A stretch of DNA of 64,000 bases, taken from positions 52,294,725 to 52,358,724 of the forward strand of contig NC_079510.1 of the NCBI RefSeq assembly GCF_030052815.1. The letters are read 5' to 3'. Under the pieces are notes generated by a model that was not told where the DNA came from, did no database searches, and saw only the letters and a list, made by a program, of their open reading frames with translations. A program made the position numbers and the translations under genes. This DNA is from Hevea brasiliensis (Eukaryota > Streptophyta > Magnoliopsida > Malpighiales > Euphorbiaceae). Positions 45,101 to 58,136 of the stretch are shown one piece after another; the first letter of the stretch is position 1, and every line of letters begins with the position of its first letter.

Positions 45101-45628
45101 ACCAAATTTCATAGCACCTAAAAATTTGAAACAAATTAGATTTCAAATGATTAAACCTTCATAACATGAATTCTAATTATTCAACTTGTTATATTCATCA
45201 AATACTCACACAAAATAATTTTTCAAAGCACCAATTCACACATCCACATTCAAATAATTTTCCTTTTAAACCAAGATGTCAAGGTTTGGAAAAATTTTCT
45301 CTTAAAATTAAGAAAAAGGGCAATGAATCCAGTAATATACACCAGCAAATACTCAACAAAAGAAAGATAAAAATTATAAGTAAACAAATTTGAAACTAAA
45401 ATTTAAAGCTAAAAATTTAAAGCTAACACTAAAATAAAATTTTTATGCTCATTTGCTTGCAATGCATTGCATTCCATCTGCACAAGAAAATTAGAATAAT
45501 GTTAAACTCTGAATAAGGAGTATAGAAAAACTTAAAACAAATATATATATGAAAGAAATGAAAAATTATGAGTTATGTACAAAAATGCTAAGTTTAGGTC
45601 TTTAGCTTGACCATACTCACTCAAGATT

Positions 45629-48178
45629 TTATGGAGAATGAGAGAGATAGCAAGTTGCTATCTTCTCAATTGGCTCACCAACTGAATAGTGCCTCAATCT
45701 TTGCCCATTTACTTTGAAATTACCCGAATTTTCACCAAAAATTTCCACAGCACCATGAGGTAAAACTTTCACAATTTTGAATGGACCTGACCACCTTGAT
45801 TTTAATTTTCCTGGAAAAAATTTTAACCTTGAATTGAATAAGAGAACCAAATCTCCTTCTTTAAAGTCCTTTTTCTTGATATGCTTATCATGCCATTTTT
45901 TAGTTCTTTCTTTATAGATCCTAGCATTTTCATAAGCATCAAGTCTCATTTCTTCTAACTCATCAAGTTGTAAAAGTTTTTTGTGTCCAGCAGCTTGTAA
46001 ATCAAAATTGATTGCTCTAATGGCCCAATAAGCTTTATGTTCTAACTCTACGGGCAAATGGCATGATTTACCAAAAACTAACCTATAAGGTGTAGTTCCT
46101 ATGGGGGTTTTAAAGGCTGTTCTATATGCCCAAAAAGTGTCATCTAATTTAAGGGACCAATCTTTTCTGGACTTATTGACAGTTTTCTCCAAGATTTGCT
46201 TGATTTCTCTATTTGTGATTTCTACTTGGCCATTTGTTTGAGGGTGATATGGTGTGGCAATCCTATGCTTTACCCCATATTTTCTCATCAATTTTTCAAA
46301 TTGGTGGTTGCAAAAATGGCTACCACCATCACTGATTATGGCACGTGGGGCACCAAATCTAGTTAAAACAAATTTTTTCAGAAATTTCACCACAACTTTT
46401 GCATCATTGGTAGGTGTAGCAATAGCTTCTACCCATTTAGATACATAATCCACCCCTACCAAGATATATTTATTCCCATAAGAAGATGGAAATGGCCCCA
46501 TAAAATCAATTCCCCACACATCAAACAATTCAACTTCTAATATGGACTGTTGGGGCATCTCATCTCTCTTGGAAATGTTGCCTACCCTTTGGCACCTATC
46601 ACATTTGCTTACAAAGTCTCTCACATGTTTAAACATATTAGGCCAATAGAAACCTGATGTCAAGATTTTTTCAACAGTTTTTGAGACACTAAAATGACCA
46701 CCATATTCAGAGGAATGACAATGGTAAATAACATCATGTATTTCTTCCTCTGGTATACATCTCCTAATTATTCCATCATTACATCTCCTAAACAAAAGAG
46801 GCTCTTCCCAAGAATAAAATTTAACATCATGCAAGAATCTTTTCTTTTGCTGCCAAGATAAATCAAGTGGCAAGACACCACAAGACAAGAAATTCACAAT
46901 ATCAGCAAACCATGGAAGTGCAGAGTTCAACACATACAACTGCTCATTCATGAAAAACTCATCAATTGGCACAATTTCATCATCTTTATTTTCAGTTTTT
47001 ATTCTAGAAAGGTGATCAGCCACCACATTCTCAACACCTTTTTTATCTCTTATTTCCAAATCAAATTCTTGAAGTAATAAAATCCATCTAATCAACCTAG
47101 ATTTAGCTTCTTTCTTGCTCATTAAATACCTTATTGCTGCATGATCAGTGAAAACTATTACCTTTGAGTTGACCAAATAAGAACGAAATTTATTGAGTGC
47201 AAATACTACCGCAAGGAACTCCTTTTCAGTTGTAGCATAATTAACTTGAGCTTCATCAAGGGTTCGGCTTGCATAGTAAATAGCATAAGGTTTTCTATCT
47301 TTTCGCTGGCTAAGGATACTCCAACAAAGAAACTCGCTTGCATCACACATGATTTGAATGGCAAAGTCCAACTGGGGTTGCATGATAGGAGCCATTGTCA
47401 ATGTCGTCTTTAACCTGCAAAAAGCAACCATACAATCTTGATTAAAATCAAATTTAACATCATGATTCAAAAGATTTGTTAAGGGTTTAGCAAGTTTAGA
47501 AAAATCCTGAATAAATCGCCGGTAAAACCCGGCATGTCCAAGAAAACTCCGCACTCCTTTGACAGTGGTTGGAGGGGGCATTTTTTCAATAATTTCTATT
47601 TTACCTCTATCCACTTCAATTCCCCTATTTGAGATCAAATGCCCTAAAACGATTCCTTCTTGGACCATAAAATGGCATTTCTCCCAATTCAACACCAAAT
47701 CATTATCAGCACATCTCTGCAAAATTTTAGACAAATTAGTCAAGCATGAATCAAAATTAGTGCCATATACTGAAAAGTCATCCATGAAGACCTCCATAAT
47801 TTCTTCAATAAAATCAGAAAAAATGGCCATCATGCACCTTTGAAATGTGCCAGGCGCATTACACAATCCGAATGGCATCCTTCGATAGGCAAAGGTGTCA
47901 TAGGGACAGGTAAATGTAGTTTTTTCTTGGTCATCAGGATGGATTGGAATTTGAAAGAAACCAGAATATCCATCTAAGTAACAAAAGAAAGAATGCTTGG
48001 CTAATCTCTCTAACATTTGATCCATAAAAGGAAGGGGAAAATGGTCTTTTCTTGTAACATTGTTCAACTTCCTATAGTCTATGCACATTCTCCAACCTGT
48101 AACAGTTCTAGTGGGTATCAATTCATTATTCTCATTTTTAACAACTGTCACCCTACCTTTTTTTGGTACAACATGCAC
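45629..48178 (-). CDS. Athila pol: reverse transcriptase, RNase H, integrase
   Basis: 849 codons without interruption. [13 protein letters not shown] near the start, [31 protein letters not shown], and the catalytic FMDDF at about residue 129. RNase H: IMCDASEF (Asp), [11 protein letters not shown] (Glu), FTDHAA (Asp). Integrase: [14 protein letters not shown] zinc motif, then Asp in WGIDFMGPF (about 557), Asp in ISDGGSHF, Glu in GQVEITN, and a C-terminal KARWSGPF-like [11 protein letters not shown] segment. It overlaps the upstream gag-protease frame by 31 bp in a different frame; the first RT residues lie in that upstream frame, so the ATG at 48178 is not a real start. The frame shift, not a designed boundary, separates them. 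Confidence 0.92.
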   Translation of the reverse strand: MHVVPKKGRVTVVKNENNELIPTRTVTGWRMCIDYRKLNNVTRKDHFPLPFMDQMLERLAKHSFFCYLDGYSGFFQIPIHPDDQEKTTFTCPYDTFAYRRMPFGLCNAPGTFQRCMMAIFSDFIEEIMEVFMDDFSVYGTNFDSCLTNLSKILQRCADNDLVLNWEKCHFMVQEGIVLGHLISNRGIEVDRGKIEIIEKMPPPTTVKGVRSFLGHAGFYRRFIQDFSKLAKPLTNLLNHDVKFDFNQDCMVAFCRLKTTLTMAPIMQPQLDFAIQIMCDASEFLCWSILSQRKDRKPYAIYYASRTLDEAQVNYATTEKEFLAVVFALNKFRSYLVNSKVIVFTDHAAIRYLMSKKEAKSRLIRWILLLQEFDLEIRDKKGVENVVADHLSRIKTENKDDEIVPIDEFFMNEQLYVLNSALPWFADIVNFLSCGVLPLDLSWQQKKRFLHDVKFYSWEEPLLFRRCNDGIIRRCIPEEEIHDVIYHCHSSEYGGHFSVSKTVEKILTSGFYWPNMFKHVRDFVSKCDRCQRVGNISKRDEMPQQSILEVELFDVWGIDFMGPFPSSYGNKYILVGVDYVSKWVEAIATPTNDAKVVVKFLKKFVLTRFGAPRAIISDGGSHFCNHQFEKLMRKYGVKHRIATPYHPQTNGQVEITNREIKQILEKTVNKSRKDWSLKLDDTFWAYRTAFKTPIGTTPYRLVFGKSCHLPVELEHKAYWAIRAINFDLQAAGHKKLLQLDELEEMRLDAYENARIYKERTKKWHDKHIKKKDFKEGDLVLLFNSRLKFFPGKLKSRWSGPFKIVKVLPHGAVEIFGENSGNFKVNGQRLRHYSVGEPIEKIATCYLSHSP

Positions 48179-51171
48179 AGGACTAACCCACTCTTATCGG
48201 AAATAGGGTAAATAATTCCAGCAGCTAGTAATTTTAGGATTTCCTTTTTCACAACATCCTTCATTGTAGGATTCAATCTTCTTTGATGTTCAATGAAAGG
48301 TTTACTATTTGGCTCTAGGAAAATCCTATGCATACAAACTGTTGGACTAATTCCCTTTATGTCATCAATTGCATAACCCAAAACTCTTCTATATTCTCTC
48401 AAAACTCTCAACAATTTTTCATTCTCAATATCAGTCAAAGATGCATTAATTATAACAGGATATGTTCCATTTGGTCCAAGAAAAGCATACCTGAGGTTGA
48501 AAGGAAGAGGTTTAAGATCTACCTTTGGGGCATCCTCTACCTTTAATGATGGTTGTTTGATTTCCAAAGTTTGCACTTCTTCAAGTTGAAAAATTGTGGC
48601 TTCAGGATGTGGTGGAGAGCTCTCCAAGTGTTGTGCACAAGTAGCTATGTTGTGATTGTCATCATCAATGCTCCCACCATGGACTAAGCAATTTTCAAGT
48701 GGGTCTTGTGGATAGCTTTTTCTGAAATGCTCTTGAACAATCTCATCAATAATGTCTACCCGCAAACAAGACTCAACTTCTTCATGTTTCCTTTTCATGG
48801 CAGGATTGATGTTGAATATCATTTGATCATCTCCCACTCTAAGTGTCAATTTCTCACCCTTTACATCAATTAATGCACCAGCTGTTGCCAAAAAGGGTCT
48901 TCCCAATAAGATAGGAACTTTTGTGTCTTCTTCCATATCTAAAATGACAAAGTCCACCGGAATGTAAAATTTCCCAACCTTGATAGGCACATTTTCTAGA
49001 ATGCCTTCTGGATACTTAATTGAACGGTCAGCCAATGAAAGATACATGTTTGTGGGCTTCAACTCTCCCATATTCAACTTCTCATATATTGAAAGTGGCA
49101 TTAGGCTGACACTAGCTCCAAGGTCACATAAGGCATTTGCCACACAATTATCATCAATATGACAAGGAATGGAAAACACACCCGAATCTTTGAGTTTGGG
49201 AGGTAACTTCTTCTGAATTATAGCACTGCATTGCTCTCCCAAGTTGATGGTATCATAATCTTCTAGCCTTCTCTTGTTGGAAAGAATCTCCTTCAAAAAC
49301 TTGGCATAACTTGGCATTTGGGATAGTGCCTCATTGAATGGCACATTGATATACAACTTCTTTAGCACTTCAAGAAATTTGCCAAATTGTTTGTCTAGCT
49401 TATGCTTGATGAATCTTTGAGGGTAGGGAAGGGTGGACTTGTAAGGCTCAGGTGGGATATATGGTTTCTCTCCCTCATCTTGCTCACTTTTGCTTTCCTC
49501 TTCTTTTTCATTTTTCTCGCTCTCAACTAAATTTTCTTCTTTTGTGCTCTCTTTTTCTTCTCTCTTGTTTTCACTCTCTTGACCAACTTTCTTACCACTT
49601 CTCAAGGTCATAACCTTACATTGTTCATGAGGGTTTTGTGGTTGGCTAGGTAGTTTCCCATAGGATTTGCTTCCCGATGAGGTTGTTTGTTGAGCCAATT
49701 GAGTCTCCAACATGCGGTTGTGGACTTGTAATTGATCCATGGTTTGTCTCATGTGTTGCATTTCTTCCTCCAATTTGCTATTCATCTTGCTTTGTTCAGC
49801 AAAAAATTTCTCCATCATGCTTTCCAAGGTTGGCTTCGGTTCATGAGGTGGAAGGGATTGTTGTGCTCTTGCTTGATATCCAGGTTGTGGCTGCCTTGTG
49901 GGCTGAAATTGAGGCTGAAATTGAGGCCTATTTTGCTGCATAAACTGCTGGTTAAGAGCATAATTTGAGCTTTGGCCTTGTTGAGCAAAAGTTGCTTGTG
50001 GTCTCCATGTTGAGTTGTTCACATTAGAGTAAGCATTTTCCATAGGTTTTTGTTGATAACCTCCTACATAAGCAGCTTGTTCTTGCAAATAATCGTCACC
50101 ATAAGAAGAGTAATCAACTCCACAACTTTGAGTTCCATCTGTGTAGGCAACTTGTTGCACAGTTGTAGGAGTTGAGGTTGTTGCCTTTGTGCAAAAATCA
50201 CTAAGAAGCTGAGTCAACTGATCAAATCTTGCATTCATGTAGCTAAATGAGTCAAGTTCATAAATCCCAGCCTTCTTTGGCTCAAGTGCTCTAGGATTTC
50301 CCCATAAATGGGTATTATGAGCAATCTTCTCTAATAGATCATAGCATTCTTCACTTGTCATTCTCATGAAATCTCCTCCTGCTTGTGAATCAATTGTGTT
50401 TCTTATGGCTGGAGTAACTCTGGTGTAGAAATTCTGAACAATCATCCATTTCGGTATTTCATGATGAGGACATTGCCTTTTAAGCTCCTTAAATCTCATC
50501 CAAGATTCATATAAAGTTTCATCATCTCTTGGCTTAAAAGCTACCATCAAATTCCTCAAATGAGTGGTCTTCCCAGGTGGGAAAAACTGAGATAGAAAAG
50601 CTTGAGATAGCTGCTCCCAAGTAGCTATAGTAGCTTGTGGAAGTGAGTCATACCACTCCAATGCTGAATCCCGAAGAGAGAATGGAAATAAGGTGAGCCA
50701 AATAACTTCATCTGAAACTCCAGGCTGCCTTTGTGTACCACATATCATCAAAAATTTCTTCAAATGAGAATGAGGATTTTCAAGTGGACTTCCTCCAAAT
50801 TGTGAATTCTGAACCATTTGAATGAGACCAATCTTTAACTCAAATTGATTAGCTCCAATAATAGGTCTGTTATCTCTCACATCAGCACATCTAGGAAAAG
50901 CATAATCTAACATGGATCTTCTTTGAGGATCATTTTGATTAACTACTTCATTTTGCCCGTTTTGCTCATTTCCTCCATTGTTTCCACCAATAGCTCTATT
51001 TTGATTCTCCATATTTTCAATTGTCTCCTCTTGCTCAAATCTTTGTTGTTCTTCTTTTTCTGCTTCTTTTCTTCTCTTGTATTCCTTTTTGTTGGCTCGA
51101 CAGAATTTTTCAATTTCAGGATTGAACAACAATTCAGTGTCGCTTATGCTTTTCGATCGTCTCATAAACAA
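48148..51171 (-). CDS. Athila gag-protease polyprotein, running into a frameshift at the start of RT
   Basis: 1007 codons starting [20 protein letters not shown], 126 bp after the LTR. Residues about 100-250 form the gag core ([47 protein letters not shown]). A Gln-rich middle (about 370-470) and a Glu/Lys-rich stretch (about 530-580) follow. The aspartic protease has [10 protein letters not shown] at about residue 680 and [17 protein letters not shown] at about 755. It continues into the RT N-terminus ([12 protein letters not shown]) and is lost by a one-base shift near 48190, ending at 48148. In related Athila elements gag and pol form one frame. Confidence 0.92.
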   Translation of the reverse strand: MFMRRSKSISDTELLFNPEIEKFCRANKKEYKRRKEAEKEEQQRFEQEETIENMENQNRAIGGNNGGNEQNGQNEVVNQNDPQRRSMLDYAFPRCADVRDNRPIIGANQFELKIGLIQMVQNSQFGGSPLENPHSHLKKFLMICGTQRQPGVSDEVIWLTLFPFSLRDSALEWYDSLPQATIATWEQLSQAFLSQFFPPGKTTHLRNLMVAFKPRDDETLYESWMRFKELKRQCPHHEIPKWMIVQNFYTRVTPAIRNTIDSQAGGDFMRMTSEECYDLLEKIAHNTHLWGNPRALEPKKAGIYELDSFSYMNARFDQLTQLLSDFCTKATTSTPTTVQQVAYTDGTQSCGVDYSSYGDDYLQEQAAYVGGYQQKPMENAYSNVNNSTWRPQATFAQQGQSSNYALNQQFMQQNRPQFQPQFQPTRQPQPGYQARAQQSLPPHEPKPTLESMMEKFFAEQSKMNSKLEEEMQHMRQTMDQLQVHNRMLETQLAQQTTSSGSKSYGKLPSQPQNPHEQCKVMTLRSGKKVGQESENKREEKESTKEENLVESEKNEKEEESKSEQDEGEKPYIPPEPYKSTLPYPQRFIKHKLDKQFGKFLEVLKKLYINVPFNEALSQMPSYAKFLKEILSNKRRLEDYDTINLGEQCSAIIQKKLPPKLKDSGVFSIPCHIDDNCVANALCDLGASVSLMPLSIYEKLNMGELKPTNMYLSLADRSIKYPEGILENVPIKVGKFYIPVDFVILDMEEDTKVPILLGRPFLATAGALIDVKGEKLTLRVGDDQMIFNINPAMKRKHEEVESCLRVDIIDEIVQEHFRKSYPQDPLENCLVHGGSIDDDNHNIATCAQHLESSPPHPEATIFQLEEVQTLEIKQPSLKVEDAPKVDLKPLPFNLRYAFLGPNGTYPVIINASLTDIENEKLLRVLREYRRVLGYAIDDIKGISPTVCMHRIFLEPNSKPFIEHQRRLNPTMKDVVKKEILKLLAAGIIYPISDKSGLVLCMLYQKKVG

Positions 51172-51273
51172 GAAAAGTACCTGAAAAACACAAGGAGTAG
51201 TAGTGAAGATAAAAGAAAATAAAAATTCTAATCAGCTTAAAACAATTAAAATCCAACTTAAAAACAAACAATT

Positions 51274-51290
51274 CCCCGGCAACGGCGCCA
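51274..51290 (-). other. Primer-binding site of the Athila element (tRNA-Asp type)
   Basis: The minus strand reads TGGCGCCGTTGCCGGGG, a few bases after the LTR end. Confidence 0.9.
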
Positions 51291-51296
51291 AAAACT

Positions 51297-52780
51297 TGAT
51301 ACGGTGTGTCCGCAAGTGCACGGGTCACAGTAGTATAGTTTTAAAAAAAATGATATCGATCCCACAGAGAATTGTGCTTAAATTGGAAATAAAAGTATAA
51401 GCTAATTAGAATGACAAAATTTAAAGATGTAAAATGAAATTTGGAATTAAAATTGGTATTTGAGGAATTAAAACTAAATCAAACAATTAACTAAAATTAA
51501 TTAAACTAGATTACCAAAAATTAATTTGAAATTTCTATTTATGAAATTGAGAGGAATTAAATCTAAATTCAATAAAAATTAAAGTGATTCTAGAGATTGG
51601 ATTTTCCATATTGTTTGCATGTGGTTTATCCCTAATTTAGCCAAACACATGAGAATTGCAATTTTGAGGGAAATCAATTCTTAAATTTTTGAAACCTTTT
51701 TCAAGCATTTCAAAGTTGGTTTTCATTAAATCAAACCCTGTTTTCACGGTATTTCAAACCTAACAAAAACCCAATTAAAACTCTAATTGATTTTGGAAAG
51801 TTCCCCTTAATCCTCTTAGCTTATCTCTAACACCAAGAAAATAAAGTTTATTGCAAGATTAACTATCCCTAATATTCACTTTTCAGTCCATCTATTAAGG
51901 ATTAAAGCTTAACTTAATGAGGGCCCATTCATCAAGCAAGGCAACAAGCTCACAAGCAATAAATCAAAATGTAACAAATCCCATTTAAATGGCTAAATCA
52001 GTTCAAAACCACAATACAAATTAATATTTACAAACCCATCTCTAGAATCTCAAATAACTACTCACTAATCATAGTTTCAAGACAAACCCAAATGTATAAA
52101 TAAAGAAATAATGGAAATGTAAGCTAAGGAGTAGAAAAACCCAGAAATATGCAGCAGAATCTGCTGCAGAAAAGTGCAAAAAACGGGTTCTGCAGCTGCT
52201 GGAAAAAATGGAACCCGTACTCCCTCTTTCTCTCTTTCTTTTCTTGCCAAAAATGCCTCCCTTGCTCTCTATGGAAAGAAAATGATAAATGAGACTTTAT
52301 ATAGGTGAGGGGACTGCCCTAGAATGGGTAAAAAGTGGGAAGGTTCCAGAGAAAGTGAGGTAAAAAAATCAGAGTAACGGAAATGCCACGTCAGCCATTT
52401 CCAGTAAAAGTGACATAAGCTGCATCGGTTGTGTCGCGGGTTGTGTCGCAATCTGCCTGAATATCTGACGCTCGACACAACCTGCGACATAAGCTAAATT
52501 GGTTGTGTTGCAGGTTGTGTCGCTCTCGGCCATTTTTTTCTCAACTTTAAAAAATTTTTGCAATTCAACTCTAATCTCCTTTAAATGGCTACTTTGATCA
52601 AATATACCAAATTTCTCCAATTTTAGCCTACAAAACAAATAAATTCCAAAAATTAGACTAAGAAGTGTGAAAATTATAAAATTGACTAAATATATGCTAA
52701 TATCTATAATAATAGCTATGAACAAGGGTAAATTATGTGCAAAAATTACATCTAAATGATGATCTAAAATGCATGCATCA
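51297..52780 (-). repeat. 5' LTR of the Athila element
   Basis: 1,484 bp, direct repeat of 41324-42806. Its TATA box, CTATATAAAG on the minus strand at 52295-52304, would drive the genomic transcript. Confidence 0.95.
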
Positions 52781-52785
52781 ATAGT

Positions 52786-52942
52786 GATAGTGATTGCTGG
52801 TAGTAATAGTGATGACAGAATAATAATAGTGATTATAACAATAGTAACGATAATAAATAAAAAATATCAAAATAAATAATCATAAATACATTTAATTTCA
52901 TATATAATAATTATTACGTAAGTAATTATCATTCTATTATGT
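52786..52942. other. Short AT-rich spacer with GATAGTGAT repeats
   Basis: Continuation of the microsatellite-like target of the Athila element. It ends with the left copy of the LINE target duplication (52926-52942). Confidence 0.5.
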
Positions 52943-54302
52943 GCAACTCAACTCAACTAAGTTTTTATCTCAAAAATTTGGAGTCGGCTATATGGATTCT
53001 CTTTCTCCACTCTAAACGATTTTGGGTTAAATCCTCGGAAATGTGTAATGCTTCTAGGTTATGTTATACTACCCTCCTCCAAGTCAGTTTAGGTCTACCC
53101 CTTCTTTTATTTCTATCCTCTAACCCAATGTGCTCTACTTGCTGGAGCCTCTGTATGTCTACGCTTCACATGACCAAACCACCTCAATCTCACTTCTCTC
53201 AATTTATCCTCAATTAGCACTACTCTTACATTTTCTCTAATACTCTCATTACGGACTTTATCTAGTCTAATATGACCATTTATCCACCTTAACATTCTCA
53301 TCTCCGCAACTCTTATTTTAGACATATATAACTCTTTCAGTGCCCAACACTCACTACCATATAACATGGCCGGTCGTATGACTGTACGTTAAAATTTTCC
53401 TTTCAACCTATTGAGAATCTTGCGATCACATAAAACTCTCGTGGCACGTCTCCACTTCAACCATCCGGCTTTAATCCTATGACTAACATCCTCCTCGTAT
53501 CCCCCATCTACTTGAAGGACTGAGCCGATATATTTAAAATGATTACTTTGGGACATTGTCACTCCATCTAAACTAACTCATTTCCTATCACCAGTTCAGC
53601 CTTCACTGAACTTGCAATGCATGTATTCTGTTTTCGTTCTACTTAACTTAAAGCCCTTTAACTCTAGAGTACTTATCCAAAGCTCTAACTTTCTATTGAC
53701 TCCTTCTCGCGTCTCATATATCAGAACTATATATTATCCGCAAATATCATGCACTAAGGAATACTCTCTTGTATATGTTTTGTCAATTCATCTAAAACTA
53801 ATGTAAAAAAGTAAAGGCTTACAGTTGAACCTTGGTGTAATCCAACTGAGATAGGAAAATCTCTTGTGTCTCCTCTCACTATGCGCACAATAGTAGTTGT
53901 TCCTTCATATATATCTTTCAATACTTGTATGTACTTAATAGACATCATTTTTTGTTCTAACACTCTCTATAAGACATCTCTTAAAACACTATCATAAGTC
54001 TTCTCTAAAATGATAAAAACCATATGTAGATCTTTCTTCACATCTCTATATTTCTCCATCAAACTTATAACGAGAAAGATTACTTGAGAAAGATCGCTTC
54101 CATAGTTGAACGATCAGGCATGAAACCAAATTGGTTGGGAAAGATAAAAGTATCATGACGTAGTCGATATTCCACAACTCTCTCCCACAACTTCATAGTA
54201 TGGCTTATGAGTTTAATTTCCATATAATTTGAACAACTCTATATGTTTCCCTTATTTTTAAAAATAGATACTAAAATATTTCTTCTCCATTCATCAATCA
54301 TT
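52943..54302 (-). mobile_element. 5'-truncated RTE-type LINE (non-LTR retrotransposon)
   Basis: Minus strand. The reverse transcriptase end at about 53754-53963 reads GLHQGSTVSLYFFTLVLDEL. The C-terminal part at 53113-53367 reads [11 protein letters not shown], then [13 protein letters not shown], then [11 protein letters not shown], the standard plant RTE end. The 3' UTR carries the RTE motif GTCGGCTATATGGAT in reverse (near 52983) and ends in a TTGAG-type tail (52944-52959). A 17-bp target duplication with one mismatch flanks it (52926-52942 and 54303-54319). Many frame breaks; dead and 5' truncated. Confidence 0.85.
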
Positions 54303-54319
54303 TTATCATTCTATCATGT

Positions 54320-55176
54320 AACAAAATAAATTTTATTATAGTATCAAATAATATAATAAACATATAATTAACTTTGATTACGTGATACATAGCTTATATT
54401 TTTACATTTTGTTTTTCAACTTTCTTTTATAAAATTTTAATTGTACTAAAAGGTATACATTTCGCACACACAAACGATGAATATGTGTACTTCACATTAA
54501 AAAGAAAAGCTAAAAGTATAAGATTGGGTTTTTTTTGGCTTCTCTTGAAAAATAAAATAACCTTTTCAATCTTTATATATATACATAAATGTTGCCCAAC
54601 ATTTTCAAGCTAAAAACATAAATAGTCAAAAAATAATGATGGGTACATTGTCATGCATAATGCCTTCAATTTAACATACATGCCAATTAATGCAAGAAGC
54701 ACAGCGAGATAATTGCATACACGTATTAGAATTAAGAAAGACACGTATTCTTCAAAAGTTACCGCTAAATACAGACAATTTTACTTACCATACTAACATC
54801 AAGTTCATTTTAAGTAATCAACCATTTCCGAACCCCTTTGGGCAGCTCTGCCAACTTATGTACAAAAATCAGCCAAAGTGCCTAGTGCCTAGTGCCATTG
54901 TGATACAACATTGTCCAGCTTCTTTCGCAGTGAACTCGTCACAATCTCCAAAAGCATATTTAAAGCTTTTTCACTAGAATATGCTTCATTTATACATATC
55001 TTCAGTCTAGTGGCTCTGGAACTTCAAGGACACTTTATATGCACTTTTAATACCTGGAAAAAAAGGGAATGTGGTTCAGCGATGCCTCATGAATCCATTG
55101 CTCACCACCCTTCCACTATTTACTTTGTGAAATCCAGCTCAAGACAAAACCCTAACTGTGGTGATACACCAGATAT
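54320..55176. other. Spacer and probable 3' UTR of the At1g16860-like gene
   Basis: 54320-54680 is AT-rich spacer. From about 54690 to 55176 base composition is more balanced, consistent with the 3' UTR of the minus-strand gene that ends at 55177. No certain polyadenylation signal was identified. Confidence 0.45.
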
Positions 55177-58136
55177 CTACACAGGAACCACATCAGCATC
55201 TTGATTGTCATCACACATCAAAACAAGACCTTCAACGTAGGTTGGGAGGAGGCATTGGAACCATTGACAGCCTGTTGAGACAGGCTCTTGAGGTGGAACT
55301 ATCATCAACACATTATCATGGCGTCGAACAACACCCATCACACTTACAGTGCTCCCTTCTTTTATATACCTGCAATTAAACATAATCTTCAGAAGTGTTA
55401 AACTCTGCAACTGTTAAACTCTGCAACCTTAAAACAAAATGTTAAGGGATCAATTAGTGTCTATGTGACCAAGGAACTTTAAGACAAAAAAAGCCAAAAG
55501 AGAAAAAGAGGAGGAGGAAGATAGAGAAAGGAAAAAAGGGTGGTGGTGGGGGGGGTGTGGGAGGGCGGGTGGTGAGGGGTGATATTTAGTGACATACCCT
55601 TCTTTTAGGCGCATAATCCGGTCATCACTGGAGAGGCTGTGATCAGCTAACCAGCGTAAAAAGCTGGGAGAGAAATCTCTATTCTCCTTCTTTACATCAA
55701 CTACTGTAACTGGTTTGACAAACGGAGCAACCTTAGCCCCATAGCCTGCCTTCACTAATGCTCTCAATCCTGACTGAAAATCTGATATGTAAAAATCCGC
55801 AACATATTTCTGTTCACCAGAATCAACGTATCATTATAATGCACAAGAGGAGTCCAGGACCTGCTTTCTCCAGAAAAGAGTAAGAACCCAGACAAAGCCA
55901 ATAACTGAAACATTGTCATCACAAATGAAACGCAATTAAATATTTAGGTTTTAGACAACAGAAGCATCATACCCAGTTATTGGGACTTGTTTTGTGCAAC
56001 TATATTCTATGAATTGCAGTCCAAGAAGAATTGTATTTCCTTACTCCAAAAATAGCCATCTGCTGCTACACAAGTAATTGTCAAATCAAGTGCAGCACTA
56101 CCATTGCCTATTAGCTCATAATCAAGTAACTGTTGGAGCCTTTAAGCTACTGAGAAAAGGTAAGATGGAATTTAATTTGTACGCACTAGCTCCCTTATTT
56201 AACATGCCTACAACATTGCCAGTAACTTTTCATGTTCTCATTCAGCTAGATGCCTTTCTGTACAATGGTACATTTTAAAAATCAGGTCCCATGGTTAATG
56301 TTTGTTTTGAATAAACTGAATTTATCAGGTTTAAATAATGAAAACCAAAGTAGTCAGTACTCTAGCAAATGCAGTGAGAAACTGAATCATAAATTTGCAG
56401 AGGAAAAAAAAACACTCTTGATTTCAAAATCAATGTACTGGGAATGAAAAGTAACAAACTGACCTCTGAATATCTAGATCCCCATGAGAAGAAACGGTGC
56501 TTGGGATGAGCAGATTTTCCACCCCACCCCCTATATTCATACAACTCCGTGGAAATGTATACACACCTGGGTACCCTCTGGTAAGATGATTCCAAAGGTA
56601 TACTGCCACAAGTGACAACCTACATAAAAGATATCCAAGAATACACTACTTATACAGAATATAAGTATAAATTGCAAACTAGGATGTTTGACCAGCTAAC
56701 ATCAGTGGGCATTTTGCCCAATCTTTTCAAACTAAAGACAATGAAGTTTTTGATAAAGCCAAAGTGATGCACCAAATGACAAGGAAAAGAGGTTTGAAGT
56801 CAAAGAAAAGGCTAGACTGCTCTTCTATGGAAGGAAAACCACATTGCAATTATTCTCCAATTAGATTTCAAGTAATCTCATAGAATTCTAACTTTAACCC
56901 CACAAGAAGCAAAACTGGTCCCTAAAATCTAGCCAGTACATGCAAACAAGACATTGTGCATCACAGATTTGCGGGCTCAATTCCACCCTTCATGTGGACT
57001 AAAACTTTCAACAAACTTCCCTGCACTCGGCAAACTGGGATAAATTTCAATTGGACTCAAATCAGGAGAGAGGAGGGAAAAGGCCCTTTGATAAATATAT
57101 CATTTATACAAAAAGGTCGCAAGAAAAATCCAATTTTTAATGGAAAATTATCACACCATGAAATCATTAACAAATTAACCAAATCTGTCAAGCTAAATTC
57201 GATAAATCTCTGCTTTTCTCTGTTTCCCTTCCTAATATGAAATTATATAAACATGAATAATGACCCACCGATTTCGTATCTATAACAAATTTTGTAGTGT
57301 CTTGTGGAAATAGATCAAGGAATTGACCTAAAAATAATAGAGCAATAAAGTAGCGTAATATAATCAGAAAGAGAGGAGAAAATTACCCCCGTGACCTTGA
57401 CGTATTGCCCATCAATAGCACCTCTTAGCTCAGCATCAGGGTACCTCTTAACAAACCCTAACAACCCTCTCCTTCCCCATACGCAATTCCAGACAAGCCC
57501 CAGAATTACGGGCACCAATATCGCCCCCACCGCCACCAAAATAACCGCTTTTTTAACTGCCACCATCAGAAACGCGCCCACAAGCAATCCCATCGCCACC
57601 ACCACTAATACCACCCACACCACTGGCCTCGAAACCCTAAAACCGACATTGACATCCTCCGTCAAGCTGGTGACCGCTGACCCGTAAAGCGATTTACTAG
57701 AGCCGGATCCAACCCCGGAGCCAGCACGGTCGAGTTGGCCGGATCTCCGGTGGGCCGAAGAGAGTGGGCCAGAACCCAATGGACCAGAGCCGAGCGGTCC
57801 GGAGGTAATGAGACCGGTGGGCTGGAGGGGCAGGGGACCGGAGGATTTCTTGACTGGGCCGGAGTTGGGCCCCGATCGGACGGATCCGCTATTGTGTTGG
57901 GAAGAGGAAGAAGGGCGGGAGTGTTGTTTGGGTATAGGAGGAGCGCCAGTAGGCGAGTGTTGATCGAGGACAGGGATGTCAAACATTTTGCCAAGCTCGC
58001 CAGACTTCTTGACGTCACCGCCGGTATAGGGAACGGCGCGTGATGCCATTGTGGGTTGCTTCTCCTTGAGGTGCTCGGGTGGACCTGAAACTAGAAGGCC
58101 ATTTTTGAGCTGGTGAGAAGGAATTCTGGTCCCCAT
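55177..58136 (-). CDS. Two-span membrane protein, At1g16860/At1g78880 family (four exons)
   Basis: The function is unknown; family members are annotated 'ubiquitin-specific protease C19-related' but I see no protease catalytic motif. Exons: 58136-57387, 56619-56464, 55809-55598, 55369-55177, all with GT donors and AG acceptors. Spliced length is 1,311 bp, giving 436 aa plus stop. The N-terminus MGTRIPSHQLKNGLLVSG and PYTGGDVKKSGELGKMFDIP are family hallmarks. Residues 80-150 are Ser/Gly/Pro low-complexity with SGPLGSGPL repeats. Two hydrophobic spans follow at about 171-195 and 197-220. The soluble C-terminal domain (PLESSYQRVPRCVYISTELYE, RLKEGY, VSVMGVVRRHDNVLMIVPP) ends ADVVPV. Frame and length agree with an intact gene; it is the only one in the window. 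Confidence 0.92.

Larger units (their letters stand above)
42821..45628 (-). other. Noncoding 3' region of the Athila element
   Basis: 2.8 kb between integrase and the polypurine tract, the place of the env-like ORF in some Athila members. No env-like protein is recognisable; the longest minus-strand ORF (43056-43376, 106 aa, hydrophobic) has no start or motif support. Contents are T-rich blocks near 43325 and 43540-43580, a second purine-tract-like module at 44268-44307, and a 75-bp tandem repeat at 44917-45100. Confidence 0.7.
41324..52780 (-). mobile_element. Athila-lineage Ty3/gypsy retrotransposon, near-complete and young
   Basis: 11,457 bp on the minus strand, flanked by perfect ATAGT duplications (41319-41323, 52781-52785). 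The LTRs are 1,483 and 1,484 bp with about 20 differences by hand count. The primer-binding site is TGGCGCCGTTGCCGGGG (tRNA-Asp type), diagnostic for Athila. The gag-protease and RT-RNase H-integrase frames are intact apart from one frameshift between them. A 2.8 kb noncoding stretch lies where Athila elements carry an env-like ORF. Confidence 0.92.

Noticed and set aside
44819..45146. Overlapping ORFs of 84-97 aa with internal repeats
   Set aside because: They follow from a 75-bp tandem repeat whose length is a multiple of three, leaving several frames open.
57391..58043. Plus-strand ORFs opposite exon 1 of the membrane-protein gene
   Set aside because: They are reading-frame shadows of a GC-rich exon whose minus-strand frame, splice sites and protein family all agree.
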